Source: Oceaniferula flava | GTDB lineage: Bacteria > Verrucomicrobiota > Verrucomicrobiia > Verrucomicrobiales > Akkermansiaceae | Direction of reading: 5' to 3' | Length of the DNA stretch: 64,000 bases | Assembly (NCBI RefSeq): GCF_016811075.1 | Contig: NZ_JAFBGL010000006.1 | Location: 214,813 to 278,812, forward strand | Shown here: positions 25,760 to 34,689 of the stretch, one piece after another | Layout of the letters: the number at the start of each line of letters is the position of its first letter | How positions within the stretch are numbered: position 1 is the first letter of the stretch | The notes under the pieces: model-generated | What the model saw: the letters and a program-made list of their open reading frames with translations, nothing else | Database searches by the model: none | What the model was told of the DNA's origin: nothing | Position numbers and translations under genes: made by a program

Positions 25760-27304
25760 ATGATCACACCTGAATTGCTCCCTTACATTACTACCGGAGT
25801 GGGCCTGCTCACCGGATTTATTATTACCTGGCTGCTGATGAACGCCAAGGTGAAGTCCCAGGCTAGCGTGGCCGCCGAGAAGCTGTTGTCGTCCAGCGAG
25901 AAAAACCAACAGCTGATCCACGATCTCGAAACTCTGCGCAAGAAATACGATGACCTTCAGGTGGTGGAGTCAGCCCTCCGCCAGACCGGCACCGAACTCG
26001 AGGTGCGTTTGAAGGAGGAGAAAAAAGCAGCGGACGAGAAGCAAGCGATGTTGGAAAAGGCGGAGGCCCGTCTGACCGATACCTTCAAAGCACTTTCCGC
26101 CGATGCTCTGAAATCGACCCAAGACCAGTTCCTCTCGATGGCGAAAAACAGCCTGAAGGTGCAGCAGCAGGAGGCGTCCAGCGAGCTGGAGAAACGCAAG
26201 ACTGCGGTCGAACAGCTGGTAAAACCCATCTCCCAAACGCTGGAAAAAGTTCAAAACCAGATCTCCGAAAGCGAGAAGATGCGCGAGGGCGACAAGCAGG
26301 CGCTGAAACAGCAAATCGTGCACATCACCGAGGCCAACCTTGGCCTGCAGAAAGAAACCTCCAAGCTGGTGAAGGCCCTGCGGCAACCGACCGGACGAGG
26401 TCAGTGGGGCGAGATGCAGCTGCGCCGGGTGGTGGAAATGGCAGGCATGCAGGAGCACTGCGACTTCGAAACGCAGACCACGACCACCAACGACGAAGGA
26501 AAACGCCTGCGTCCAGACCTCATCGTCAAGCTCCCGGGTGGCCAGCAGATTGTGGTCGATTCCAAAGCCCCGATGGATGCCTACCTTGACGGCATCGAAG
26601 CCGATGATGATGACCAGCGTGCCACGGCCATGGCGCGTCATGCCGCCCAGGTGCGCAACCACATCCAACAGCTCAGCAGCAAACGCTATCAGGACCAGTT
26701 CGCGACCACTCCGGAATTTGTCGTCCTTTTCCTCCCCAGCGAGGCCTTCTTCTCCGCTGCCCTTGCCGAGGACTCCACTCTGATCGAACAAGGTGTCGAT
26801 CAAGGCGTCATCCTCGCCACTCCCACCACGCTCATCGCGCTGCTGCGCGCCGTTTCCTTCGGCTGGCGTCAGGAGGCGCTGGCGCAGAATGCACGTGAGA
26901 TTTCGGCAGTCGGTCGCGAGCTCTACACCCGCCTCGGTGCCTTCGCCGGTCACGTGCAGAAGTTGGGTCGCAGCCTGAACTCGGCCGTTGGCGATTACAA
27001 TAAAACGGTGGGCTCGTTGGAAACCAGAATCCTCACCGGCGCCCGCAAGTTCGAAGCCCTGGGCGCCTCTCCGGAGAGCAGCCAGATCGAAGTGGTCGAA
27101 GGTTTGGAGTCGGTTCCCCGTGAGATCCGCTCCGATCTGCCGGTTTACGAGAACCCGGAAATCCCCAGCGGCGAAGACTTCGCCATCGCCAACAGCGATC
27201 ACCAGGACAAAGCCTTCGGCTTCCAGGGTTTCACCAGCCCCGGCGATTCGAATCAGCCTGACCCCAGCTCTGCCGCAGACGATCTGAGATCGGCATTTGA
27301 GTAG
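25760..27304 (+). CDS. rmuC: DNA recombination protein RmuC
   Basis: The protein has 514 residues. One N-terminal transmembrane helix (about 8-28) is followed by a long coiled coil (about 35-215, with Lys/Glu/Gln-rich heptads) and the RmuC nuclease-like domain (about 220-430), with GQWGEMQLRRVVEMAGM, RLRPDLIVKLPGGQQIVVDSK, PEFVVLFLPSEAF and TTLIALLRAVSFGWRQE. The E...D...DSK arrangement is the PD-(D/E)XK-like core. RmuC limits small inverted rearrangements. The acidic, Ser/Pro-rich tail (about 440-514) is unstructured. The start at 25760 begins with the membrane anchor. Confidence 0.94.
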   Translation: MITPELLPYITTGVGLLTGFIITWLLMNAKVKSQASVAAEKLLSSSEKNQQLIHDLETLRKKYDDLQVVESALRQTGTELEVRLKEEKKAADEKQAMLEKAEARLTDTFKALSADALKSTQDQFLSMAKNSLKVQQQEASSELEKRKTAVEQLVKPISQTLEKVQNQISESEKMREGDKQALKQQIVHITEANLGLQKETSKLVKALRQPTGRGQWGEMQLRRVVEMAGMQEHCDFETQTTTTNDEGKRLRPDLIVKLPGGQQIVVDSKAPMDAYLDGIEADDDDQRATAMARHAAQVRNHIQQLSSKRYQDQFATTPEFVVLFLPSEAFFSAALAEDSTLIEQGVDQGVILATPTTLIALLRAVSFGWRQEALAQNAREISAVGRELYTRLGAFAGHVQKLGRSLNSAVGDYNKTVGSLETRILTGARKFEALGASPESSQIEVVEGLESVPREIRSDLPVYENPEIPSGEDFAIANSDHQDKAFGFQGFTSPGDSNQPDPSSAADDLRSAFE

Positions 27305-27351
27305 GAAAATCGATCAGTGCGGAGCTTGGCGTTTTTGATCGGATATCGCCC

Positions 27352-28086
27352 TCACTTTCGAGGGAGGCGGCTCACCGTGAAGTTATCGATCAGCAGGTGA
27401 CTGTTCACCGTGCGGAAACCGAAATGCCCACTCGTGAGAGGGTCGCTGTCCTCCAGCTTGAAGATGACTTCTCCATCGCGTGAGTAGCTGGTGGTTTTGC
27501 CATCGGCGATGATTTTAATACGCAGAGTTTTGCCGCGTTTGTTGAGGTAGCGCGCGTCTTTGAGGTCGTGCTCGGGGAGCAGGGGGCGACTGCCATCGCC
27601 CGGATAACGGCGGAAGCGGGTGCTGGTGTTGCGATTGCCACCGTAGCCAACGTAGTAGAGCTTGAGGTCATCGTAGTCGGAAAACTTGCCGCTGCGCTGT
27701 TTGTTGAGGGCAGATCCATCGGGAGCATTGGGATCGGTCGCCAGCCAGAAACAATTGAGGTCACTCAGACGGTCCGCCTTTTTCCCATCGGGATCTTTTT
27801 TCAGCAACACCGTGGCATCATACTCGATCACCAAGGGCGTGCTGAGCTTGTGTTTGAACCAGATCGTGCAGCCTGAGCGATCGATGATTTCCATCTGCCC
27901 CTTGGTATTGATGCGAACGCTGCCGCCGGCTTGTTGCTGCACCAGCCAGTTCGAGAGGTCGCCGGAAAAGTCATCGTGGTGGAGTGGCTTGCTAGTCTGG
28001 GAAGGCTCGGCCAGCAGCGGGCTGGAGATGAAGGTGGTGACCGCAGCGAGGGCGATCGACTGAAGCATCTGACGTCGTGTGGGCAT
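27352..28086 (-). CDS. Secreted DUF6250/DUF1080-like beta-sandwich protein
   Basis: The protein has 244 residues. The N-terminus MPTRRQMLQSIALAAV has a Tat-like RR followed by a hydrophobic stretch, so it is exported. The mature part is a concanavalin-like beta-sandwich (HHDDFSGDLSNWLVQQQ, VIEYDATVL, KLYYVGYGGNRNTSTRFRRY, SGHFGFRTVNSHLLIDNFTV). Relatives occur beside polysaccharide-degrading enzymes. Catalytic residues are not evident, so binding or hydrolysis of a carbohydrate is possible but unproven. It lies 28 bases downstream of the lactonase gene and is probably in the same operon. Confidence 0.75.
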   Translation of the reverse strand: MPTRRQMLQSIALAAVTTFISSPLLAEPSQTSKPLHHDDFSGDLSNWLVQQQAGGSVRINTKGQMEIIDRSGCTIWFKHKLSTPLVIEYDATVLLKKDPDGKKADRLSDLNCFWLATDPNAPDGSALNKQRSGKFSDYDDLKLYYVGYGGNRNTSTRFRRYPGDGSRPLLPEHDLKDARYLNKRGKTLRIKIIADGKTTSYSRDGEVIFKLEDSDPLTSGHFGFRTVNSHLLIDNFTVSRLPRK

Positions 28087-28114
28087 GGGGAATTGGGGGT
28101 TGGAATGGGGGAGC

Positions 28115-29230
28115 TTATTGGCGGAACTCGATGCACATCGCGGAGGGCACTTCGATTTGGTGACCGCTAAAGCTGAGCTTGCCGGTGGTGCGATCGATTC
28201 TGAAAACGGTGACGTTGTTAGAGCGCTGACCGGCGACCAATAACCACTGGCCGCTGGGGTCGAGATTGATGTTGCGGGGGATCCAGACTTCCGCATGGAT
28301 ATTCTGGATGCGGGTCAGCTTCCCTTCCTCACCGACGCTGAAAACCGCGATGGAATCTCGCCCTTGCTTGGTGAGATCGCGGTTGGCGGCGTAGACGAAC
28401 TGGCCGTCTTTGGAAACGCGGATTTCCGAGCAGGTGACCTTGGTCTTGTCCGCCCCGTCCGGCATCGTGCTGATCACCTGCTTGCGGCTGAGTTGGCCGC
28501 TGCTGGGATCTCGATCGTAAACCGAGATGTCCACGCTGAGTTCATTGAGGACGTAAGCTTGTTTGCCATCTTTGCCGAACTTCATGTGTCGGGGCCCCGC
28601 ACCAGGCCGAGCTTCGGTAGCGCCCACCTTGGTGAGTTTCGCGCTTTCGGGGTCGATGGCGTAGGTGATGATTTTATCCATGCCGAGATCCACGGCGTAG
28701 GCGAAGCGGTTGTTCGGTCCGTGGTAGATCGAGTGTGCGTGCGCTTGCTGCTGACGGTTCGGGTGCTGGCTGGATCCTTCGTGCTGGTGCAGGGAGGCCA
28801 GCTTGCCGAGGCTGCCGTCTTTGCCGACCGGTAACGAGACGATTTTTCCTTCCGAATAATTGGCACCCATCAGCATTCGATCGCTGGCGTCCAGGCTGAT
28901 GTGGCAGAGGCTTTTGCCGCCGACGCCTTGCTCGCTGATCTTGTTGAGCTTGCCATCGTCGCCAATTTTCCAAGCAAACACCGCGCCTTGACCATCTTCT
29001 AACTGGGCGGTGGAGTAGATGTATTGCTGGCTGGGGTGCATGCAGATGAATCCGGCATCCTTCACCTTGCCTGCCAGAGTGGCTGGCGTCAGTGCGCCGG
29101 TCGTGTTGTTCAGTTCGGTGGTGAAAACCCCGCCACCTCGGGTGCCCAGATAGACCCGGGTGGAATCATCGGCCGCCGCGGCCATCAGGGTGCTACTGCT
29201 CAGGAGGAGGGCGGTGAGGAATCGCTTCAT
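28115..29230 (-). CDS. Secreted lactonase-family beta-propeller (6-phosphogluconolactonase-like)
   Basis: The protein has 371 residues with a signal peptide (about 1-19). A seven-bladed Lactonase (PF10282-type) propeller follows, with repeated units such as FICMHPSQQYIYSTAQ, HISLDASDRMLMGANYSEG, RHMKFGKDGKQAYVLNE, IRVSKDGQFVYAANR and NLDPSGQWLLVAGQRSNNV. The family hydrolyses sugar lactones, but exported members in this phylum are uncharacterised. It is upstream of the DUF6250-like gene, so the two may act on a common carbohydrate. A partial tRNA-repeat region lies beyond its 5' end. Confidence 0.88.
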   Translation of the reverse strand: MKRFLTALLLSSSTLMAAAADDSTRVYLGTRGGGVFTTELNNTTGALTPATLAGKVKDAGFICMHPSQQYIYSTAQLEDGQGAVFAWKIGDDGKLNKISEQGVGGKSLCHISLDASDRMLMGANYSEGKIVSLPVGKDGSLGKLASLHQHEGSSQHPNRQQQAHAHSIYHGPNNRFAYAVDLGMDKIITYAIDPESAKLTKVGATEARPGAGPRHMKFGKDGKQAYVLNELSVDISVYDRDPSSGQLSRKQVISTMPDGADKTKVTCSEIRVSKDGQFVYAANRDLTKQGRDSIAVFSVGEEGKLTRIQNIHAEVWIPRNINLDPSGQWLLVAGQRSNNVTVFRIDRTTGKLSFSGHQIEVPSAMCIEFRQ

Positions 29231-29312
29231 GGCGCAAGCATACTAGCTGCTGCCCTCAGAGACATCAAAAAAGGAGATCCTCCCCAAGCAAGGATGTCAT
29301 ACCACGGAGAGG

Positions 29313-29421
29313 GCGCTCGAACTGCGTTCTCATCTATTCACCAGGGCACAAAAAACGTTACCGGTGTGGGTAACGTTAGAAATCAATGAATGTTTTTTCA
29401 AATGGAGCGGGTGAACGGATT
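29313..29421. repeat. Direct repeat copy A: duplicated tRNA-Gly 3' end plus terminator
   Basis: This 109-bp segment is repeated at 29500-29608, offset by exactly 187 bp. It contains GCGCTCGAACTGCGTTCTCAT, a terminator hairpin (29354-29377) and, at 29403-29421, a copy of the 3'-terminal 19 bases of tRNA-Gly including the CCA end. Beyond 29421 the match to the tRNA stops abruptly. Confidence 0.9.
29349..29377 (-). terminator. Duplicate terminator hairpin in repeat copy A
   Basis: A 9-bp stem AACGTTACC/GGTAACGTT (29354-29377) is followed by a T tract on the minus strand. It is the same hairpin as the one behind the tRNA gene but has no complete tRNA in front of it. Confidence 0.75.
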
Positions 29422-29499
29422 GCCTGGGGGCTGTGCTGGGTAGTCAGTTTCTTGGGAAACTGTGGGGGGAGAAAGCCGTGATGCACGGCACTGCGTGGT

Positions 29500-29608
29500 G
29501 CGCTCGAACTGCGTTCTCATCCGTTCACCAAGGCACAAAAAAACGTTACCGGTGTGGGTAACGTTAGAAATCAAAAAGCTAGTTTCAAATGGAGCGGGTG
29601 AACGGATT
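29500..29608. repeat. Direct repeat copy B: tRNA-Gly 3' end plus terminator
   Basis: This is the intact counterpart of copy A. Its right end overlaps the real tRNA-Gly gene (29590-29608). The two copies differ by a few substitutions in the leader and in a short AT-rich stretch just before the tRNA end (29571-29586). Confidence 0.9.
29537..29565 (-). terminator. Terminator of tRNA-Gly
   Basis: Stem AACGTTACC/GGTAACGTT (29542-29565) with a minus-strand T7 tract lies 25 bases downstream of the tRNA 3' end. Confidence 0.85.
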
Positions 29609-29664
29609 CGAACCGTCGACATCGACCTTGGCAAGGTCGCGCTCTACCACTGAGCTACACCCGC
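29590..29664 (-). tRNA. tRNA-Gly (anticodon GCC), CCA encoded
   Basis: Read on the minus strand, the 75 bases fold as a standard cloverleaf: acceptor GCGGGTG/CACCCGC with discriminator T and an encoded CCA, D arm from GTAGCTCAGTGGTAGAGC, anticodon loop CTTGCCAAG with anticodon GCC, and T loop GGTTCGAATCC. It is transcribed alone and ends at the hairpin at 29542-29565. A partial copy of its 3' end lies 187 bp further downstream. Confidence 0.97.
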
Positions 29665-29814
29665 GTCACAATTTGATGAACCGTTGCCAGTTCGCTTGCT
29701 TGCGCGGGGGTTATTTACACTGAGATCAACTTCTGACAAGATCTTTTTTAGTGAAAATGCGATTTTTTTTCGTTTGGTATTTGGATTTTGGTGAGGAGAA
29801 CATAAAGAACGTGC

Positions 29815-30600
29815 ATGGACATCCTCAGCGAGATCATGCAGCACAAGCAAAGTGAGGTGGAGCAGATTCTGCCTCAGCTGGAGAAATATCGTGCCGCGGC
29901 ACTGGAGCGCAACGACTTCGGCGGATTCCGCACGGCATTGGATCGTGGGCCCGATCGCTTGGGCATCATTGCCGAGGTGAAGCAGGCGTCGCCGTCGGCT
30001 GGCATTATCGATCCTAACTTCGATCCTCTGCGTCAGGCGAATATGTATATCGATGGAGGAGCCAGTTGCATGTCCGTGTTAACGGATCAGAAGTATTTCA
30101 AGGGATCACTCGCTGATCTAACGAAAATTTCACCAACGTCTAACATTCCACTACTGCGCAAAGATTTCATTTGTCACGAAATCCAGATTTACGAAGCCAT
30201 CATCGCAGGGGCGGATGCCATTCTGCTGATTGTGGCCGCTTTGGATCAGGAGACATTAAAACGTCTGCACCGCGAAGCACTCGATTTCCAGCTCGATGTG
30301 CTGGTGGAGGTGCATGATCTCGAAGAAATGGAGCGAGCACTCGACCTGGGTGCCGATCTGATTGGGATCAATAACCGCAACCTGAAAACTTTCAAAACCG
30401 ACCTCGCCACGACCGAACAACTTGCCGACGAGGTGGGTGATGATGTTCTGTTAGTCAGTGAGTCGGGTATCAAAACGGCGGCCGACTGCCTCCGGGTGTT
30501 AGAAGCCGGTGCCAATGCTGTGCTGGTGGGCGAAACGCTGATGAAGGCGAATAATCCGGCAGAAACCATGCAGCAGTGGCTGGATATCCGCCTGCCGTAG
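29815..30600 (+). CDS. trpC: Indole-3-glycerol phosphate synthase
   Basis: The protein has 261 residues forming a TIM barrel. It catalyses closure of the indole ring from CdRP in tryptophan synthesis. Diagnostic segments are IIAEVKQASPSAGII (catalytic Lys and Glu region), SVLTDQKYFKGS, LLRKDFICHEIQIYEA, DAILLIVAAL, VLVEVHDLEE, LIGINNRNLKTF, LVSESGI and AVLVGETLMKA. The length is normal and the start ATG 29815 begins the helix alpha-0. No other trp genes are next to it. It converges on the receiver-domain gene at 30633. Confidence 0.96.
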   Translation: MDILSEIMQHKQSEVEQILPQLEKYRAAALERNDFGGFRTALDRGPDRLGIIAEVKQASPSAGIIDPNFDPLRQANMYIDGGASCMSVLTDQKYFKGSLADLTKISPTSNIPLLRKDFICHEIQIYEAIIAGADAILLIVAALDQETLKRLHREALDFQLDVLVEVHDLEEMERALDLGADLIGINNRNLKTFKTDLATTEQLADEVGDDVLLVSESGIKTAADCLRVLEAGANAVLVGETLMKANNPAETMQQWLDIRLP

Positions 30601-30632
30601 TCGGGTCGTCGTCACGGTGCGCAGTGGGCAAC

Positions 30633-31013
30633 TTAGTCGCTCAGCTGCGCTTGGATGGCCTTGAGAATGTCATCCAGACCGGAGGTCTTGCTGACAAAGG
30701 GAAGGCCGCCATTCATCTGGATGCCGCCGGGGTTATCCGGGTTTTCCTCCACCAGTGCGGTGAGCATGAGCACGGGTGTTTTGGCTAACATAAAATCCGA
30801 ACGGATCGCACTGACCACATCGCCACCGTCCATCCCGGGCATGACCAGATCAATGATGCAGATGTCAGGCTGCAGGTTGCGCGCGGTCTCGAGCGCCTCC
30901 CGCGGGTCGTTGATCTGGGTGACCTGATAACCGGATGCCTCCAGGTTCTCTGCCAGCAGTGTGGTGAAATCAACTTCGTCGTCGATTAATAGGATTTTGG
31001 GATTTTCATTCAT
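30633..31013 (-). CDS. Single-domain response regulator (CheY-like)
   Basis: The protein has 126 residues and contains only a receiver domain. The acidic pair is in LLIDDEVD, the phospho-acceptor Asp in CIIDLVMPGMDG, Thr in LMLTAL and switch Lys in FVSKTSG; the usual Pro after the Lys is Thr here. There is no output domain, so it acts through protein contacts or as a phosphorelay step. It lies 45 bases downstream of the PAS histidine kinase gene on the same strand and is probably its partner. The start is taken at ATG 31013, which begins the receiver fold. Confidence 0.9.
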   Translation of the reverse strand: MNENPKILLIDDEVDFTTLLAENLEASGYQVTQINDPREALETARNLQPDICIIDLVMPGMDGGDVVSAIRSDFMLAKTPVLMLTALVEENPDNPGGIQMNGGLPFVSKTSGLDDILKAIQAQLSD

Positions 31014-31058
31014 ACATAACACTCTCGCTCGGTTTCTCTGGGCAATCAAGTTAGAACG

Positions 31059-33227
31059 CTATTCTTTCATCACTTTCAGGGTCAGGGTGGCACTGGCGCC
31101 ACGACAGTCATCGCGGTTGGCCAATAGCAGCTCGCCGCCGTGAAGCTCGGCAATTTTCCGCGAGACGGTGAGGCCCAGCCCGGTGCCCTTGCCGGTGGCT
31201 TTGGTGGTGAAGAAGGGGTCGAACAACTTGTTAAGCACTTCTTCGGGGATGCCTTTGCCGGTGTCGGTGACATGGATGCGGATCATCTGGTCGCCTTCAC
31301 GGATCCGCTCTTTCAGTCGGGACCCTTCGTCATGAGCGACATTTTCCATGCTCACCAGCTGGGTGCGGATGGTTAGGGTGCCGCCGCCTTCCATGGCGTG
31401 CATGGCATTGATGAAAATATTCACCAGCACCTGCTCGATCTTGGTCTGATCGGCCTCGACGTTGGGTAGGTTCTCACCGGGGGTGAAATCGATGGTGATA
31501 CCGCTTTTCACCAGTTGGTATTCGATCAATTCCAGCGCTTCGGTCACCAGCCTGTTAGGATCATGGCTTTGTAAATCGATGCGCCGATCCGATGAGTAGT
31601 CGACCAGACCGCGGACGATTTTTTTCGCCCGATCGATGCCGCGTTTCATCCGTTCGATGGTGTCCTGGCCCTTGCTGTCGTCCTCTGGAAGTCGGCGTGC
31701 GAGCAGCTCTAGGCCCATGCCAATCATCGCCAGCGGGTTCTTCACCTCGTGGGCCACGCCGGCGGCCAGACGGCCTACCGATTCCATTTTTTCCGCCTGA
31801 ATCAGCTGTTCGTGGGCGCTGGTGAGGTTTTCGTGAGTTTGCATCAGCTCCTGGTTGAGCTTCTGCAATTCCTTCTCCGCCTGCTTGCGCACGGTGATGT
31901 CGGTGGAGATGCCGCCGACGGCGTAGATGTCGCCGCGCAGGTCGCGCATGGGGAACTTCATCGACACATAATTGCGCTGCTCATCTTTGACGGTGAGAGT
32001 TTCATCAAACTGCAGCGGCTCGCCCCGCTTGATCACCAAGGAGTCATTTTTCTGCAAGCGTTGGACGACCTTGGAATCGCCGATCACCTCGAGATCGGTT
32101 TTTCCCACCACCTCGGCGGCCTTGACGTTGAAAAGCTCCTCAAAGCGGCGGTTGACCATGAGGTATTTGCCGGTGACGGATTTGGCATACATCGGAGAGG
32201 GACTGTTATCGACGATTTCCTGCATCCGGTGTTCCGTCTGGCGCAGCGCTTCGCGGGCCTTCTCCTGTTCGGTGACATCGCGGTTGATGCCCAGAATGCC
32301 GGAGACCTGACCGTCCTTGTCCTTGATCGGGACCTTGGTCGTGATGATATGACGTTTGGCACCGCTGGAGTTCAGCATTTTGTAGGTGTTGTGGACGACC
32401 ACTTCCTGCTTGTCCATAACCGCTTTATCGTCGGCCAAGAAGCGCGATGAATGTTCGTTGGGGAAAAAATCGTAGGGAGTTTTCCCCACCACGTCGGCCG
32501 GGCTCTCAGCGCCGACAAATTCGGCCAGCGCCTTATTCGCGACCCTGTATTTGCCGCGATCGTCGCGGATGTAGATCCCGTCGGGAATGCTGTCGAGAAG
32601 GGTCCTCAAGGTGTTGCGTTCCTTTTCCAGGGCATTCTGCGCTTCCACCATCTCCGTGATGTTACTGGAAACCCCGAAGGTGCCGATGGTGCGTCCTTTT
32701 TTATCGCGCAGGGGTAGCTTGGAAGTCAGCACCCAGGCATCGCCTCCGCCTTCCAAGTTCTCCTTCTCGATGAAGCGTTCCTTGCCTTTGCCGCTGGCGA
32801 GGATTTGAATTTCGTCTTCGCGGTTTTTCTTAGCATTTTCCGGATCGAGGAACTCGGCATCTGATTGGCCAATCATCTCCTCCGGGGTCATGCCGGAATA
32901 ATCGGCGAGCGCCTTGTTCACCTGGATGAATTTCGACTCGCGGTCTTTAAAATAAATCCACGACGGCAGGTGATCCATCAGAGCGTTGAAATAGCGCTCG
33001 GCGACATCGCGCTGATTGCGGGCCCGCTTGAGCGCCTGCTGGCTCTCGAGCAGTTCCAGCCGAGATGATCCAATAGCGCCTACCATCAGCATTAGCAAAA
33101 CCAGCCCAAGCCCCAGGCAGCACCACCTGCCCCAGCCGGGAATTTCCTGAGCCACAGCCAAGGCAACTAACAGTATGGCCACCACAGCGCCCATGAGTGC
33201 AAACAGCCGATCATTTCCCAAATTCAC
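31059..33227 (-). CDS. Membrane histidine kinase with three PAS domains
   Basis: The protein has 722 residues. Two N-terminal transmembrane helices (about 8-26 and 31-53) have almost no periplasmic loop. Three PAS/PAC units follow (about 75-200, 205-330, 340-460), each beginning with a pattern like LLDSIPDGIYIRD. A coiled coil leads to HisKA with H-box GVAHEVKNPLAM (about 490) and HATPase_c with NIFINAMHAM, DTGKGIPEE and GTGLGLTVS. Multiple cytoplasmic PAS domains suggest sensing of redox, oxygen or small ligands inside the cell; there is no obvious cofactor motif. Its partner is probably the single-domain regulator downstream. Confidence 0.93.
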   Translation of the reverse strand: MNLGNDRLFALMGAVVAILLVALAVAQEIPGWGRWCCLGLGLVLLMLMVGAIGSSRLELLESQQALKRARNQRDVAERYFNALMDHLPSWIYFKDRESKFIQVNKALADYSGMTPEEMIGQSDAEFLDPENAKKNREDEIQILASGKGKERFIEKENLEGGGDAWVLTSKLPLRDKKGRTIGTFGVSSNITEMVEAQNALEKERNTLRTLLDSIPDGIYIRDDRGKYRVANKALAEFVGAESPADVVGKTPYDFFPNEHSSRFLADDKAVMDKQEVVVHNTYKMLNSSGAKRHIITTKVPIKDKDGQVSGILGINRDVTEQEKAREALRQTEHRMQEIVDNSPSPMYAKSVTGKYLMVNRRFEELFNVKAAEVVGKTDLEVIGDSKVVQRLQKNDSLVIKRGEPLQFDETLTVKDEQRNYVSMKFPMRDLRGDIYAVGGISTDITVRKQAEKELQKLNQELMQTHENLTSAHEQLIQAEKMESVGRLAAGVAHEVKNPLAMIGMGLELLARRLPEDDSKGQDTIERMKRGIDRAKKIVRGLVDYSSDRRIDLQSHDPNRLVTEALELIEYQLVKSGITIDFTPGENLPNVEADQTKIEQVLVNIFINAMHAMEGGGTLTIRTQLVSMENVAHDEGSRLKERIREGDQMIRIHVTDTGKGIPEEVLNKLFDPFFTTKATGKGTGLGLTVSRKIAELHGGELLLANRDDCRGASATLTLKVMKE

Positions 33228-33344
33228 CCTATCAGTAAACCACAGGTGCCACGACGATTCCAGTCATTTAGAAATCATCATCTTGGCAAGAGGTGTGCCA
33301 CGAAGGTGATCTTCCCAATCTAACACGTGACGGTGCAATCGTGT

Positions 33345-34673
33345 TTAGAGCTGTGTGGAGTCCTTGGAAAGCAGGTTGGTCTCCTCGTTGCTGGCGATCT
33401 CATCGCGCACGGCTTCCTCCAGATCGAGGTCCTTGCCGGTGTCGGTGTCCTCGAAGGACGGCTCACCCTGGCTGGAGGCGGTCGAGCGATTTTCGCCACT
33501 GGCAGGGGGCTGGTTGATGACGCGGTAGATCGGTTCCGGCATTTCGATGCCTTCCTGGTCGAACTTGGTTTTGATCAGTCGGATCGATTCGCTGCGCACC
33601 TTGAGGTAGTCGCTCTGGCGCTGGTCAAGCCAGCCGAAGAAGCGCATCTTCACCGAGCTGTCACCGAGTTCCTCGATGATGACGCTCGGTTTGGGGTCGT
33701 CGAGCACGCCGTCGATTTTTTGCAGGATGGAAATGCCGAGTTGTTTCACGCGGACCAGGTCGAGTTCTACCGAGACGCCCACGGCGAAGTCGAAGCGGCG
33801 TTTCGGATTGCGGCTGAAGTTGACGATTTCTTCCTTCAGGATCTTGCCGTTGGGCACCCGCAGGTGGTTGCCGTCCACGGTCATCAGCACGGTGTCCCGG
33901 GAGGTGAGGCGGACCACGGTGCCCTTGCGACTGCCCACCTCCACGGCGTCGCCGAGCTCGAAGGGGTTCCGCACGCTGAGCAGCATGCCGGCGATGTAGT
34001 TTTCCACGATCCCCTGCATGGCAAAACCGATGGCAATGCCCGCCACGCCGGCGAGTCCCAGCACGGCGGTGACCATGGTGGTGGCATCGAGCAGTTCCAT
34101 CGCCAAGGCAATGGCGAGCAGCAGGATGAGCAAGCGCATCAGGCGCTTTACCAGCATCGCCGGCATGCCGTGCAGGCCGAGCTTGGTGTAGATTTTCTCC
34201 CTCGAGGTGAGCCAGCGACCGAGGAAAATGGCGACCGCTACGATCAGCGCGCTGAGGCCGATGAGGGGAAGTTTTTTGACAAAGGTCTGCCACAAGACGA
34301 GCGCCTTTTGCCGCAGCGGACTGAGTCGACCGGAGATCTCGGTGCTGGTTTCGATCTGGTTGCGGACGAAGATGACGCCCTCGGTTTTTTCCGCCAAGGC
34401 GACGGCCGTTTCCGCAGATTCCCCCTCGATCACGGTGCCCTCGAGAATGACTACGCCGCTGATGGTGCTGACCTCGATGTTTTCCAGGCCACCGATGGCT
34501 TGGTAGATATTCAGCAGGCGCTTGCTGATGTTTTGGTCGGCGGTTACCGGCGTGACCTCCACTTTTTCCTCGGTGATGCCACCCTCTTGGGCGTGCAGCT
34601 GGCCGGAGAATGCCGCGATCAGGCAGGCGGCGGTGAGCAGGAGAAGCCGAAGGGGTCGGTGCCAAGGGGTCAT
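33345..34673 (-). CDS. Mechanosensitive channel MscS-family protein with N-terminal BON domain
   Basis: The protein has 442 residues. A signal-like first helix (about 1-27) precedes a BON-like domain (about 45-110, with VSTISGVVILEGTV and AETAVALAEKT), then transmembrane helices near 128-148, 168-190 and the pore helix (VLGLAGVAGIAIGFAMQGIVENYIAGM). The MscS beta domain (FELGDAVEVG, GTVVRLTSRDTVL, VPNGKIL) and C-terminal alpha/beta domain complete the fold. The acidic C-terminal tail (about 395-442) is extra. It is a tension-gated inner-membrane channel for osmotic protection. It lies 16 bases after parA, probably in one operon. Confidence 0.92.
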   Translation of the reverse strand: MTPWHRPLRLLLLTAACLIAAFSGQLHAQEGGITEEKVEVTPVTADQNISKRLLNIYQAIGGLENIEVSTISGVVILEGTVIEGESAETAVALAEKTEGVIFVRNQIETSTEISGRLSPLRQKALVLWQTFVKKLPLIGLSALIVAVAIFLGRWLTSREKIYTKLGLHGMPAMLVKRLMRLLILLLAIALAMELLDATTMVTAVLGLAGVAGIAIGFAMQGIVENYIAGMLLSVRNPFELGDAVEVGSRKGTVVRLTSRDTVLMTVDGNHLRVPNGKILKEEIVNFSRNPKRRFDFAVGVSVELDLVRVKQLGISILQKIDGVLDDPKPSVIIEELGDSSVKMRFFGWLDQRQSDYLKVRSESIRLIKTKFDQEGIEMPEPIYRVINQPPASGENRSTASSQGEPSFEDTDTGKDLDLEEAVRDEIASNEETNLLSKDSTQL

Positions 34674-34689
34674 GGCCGGAAAGGGGGGC

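Noticed and set aside
25970..27202. 410-codon open frame antisense to rmuC
   Set aside because: It mirrors the GC-rich coding pattern of rmuC, which has full-length homology and a sensible start; the antisense text has no domain features.
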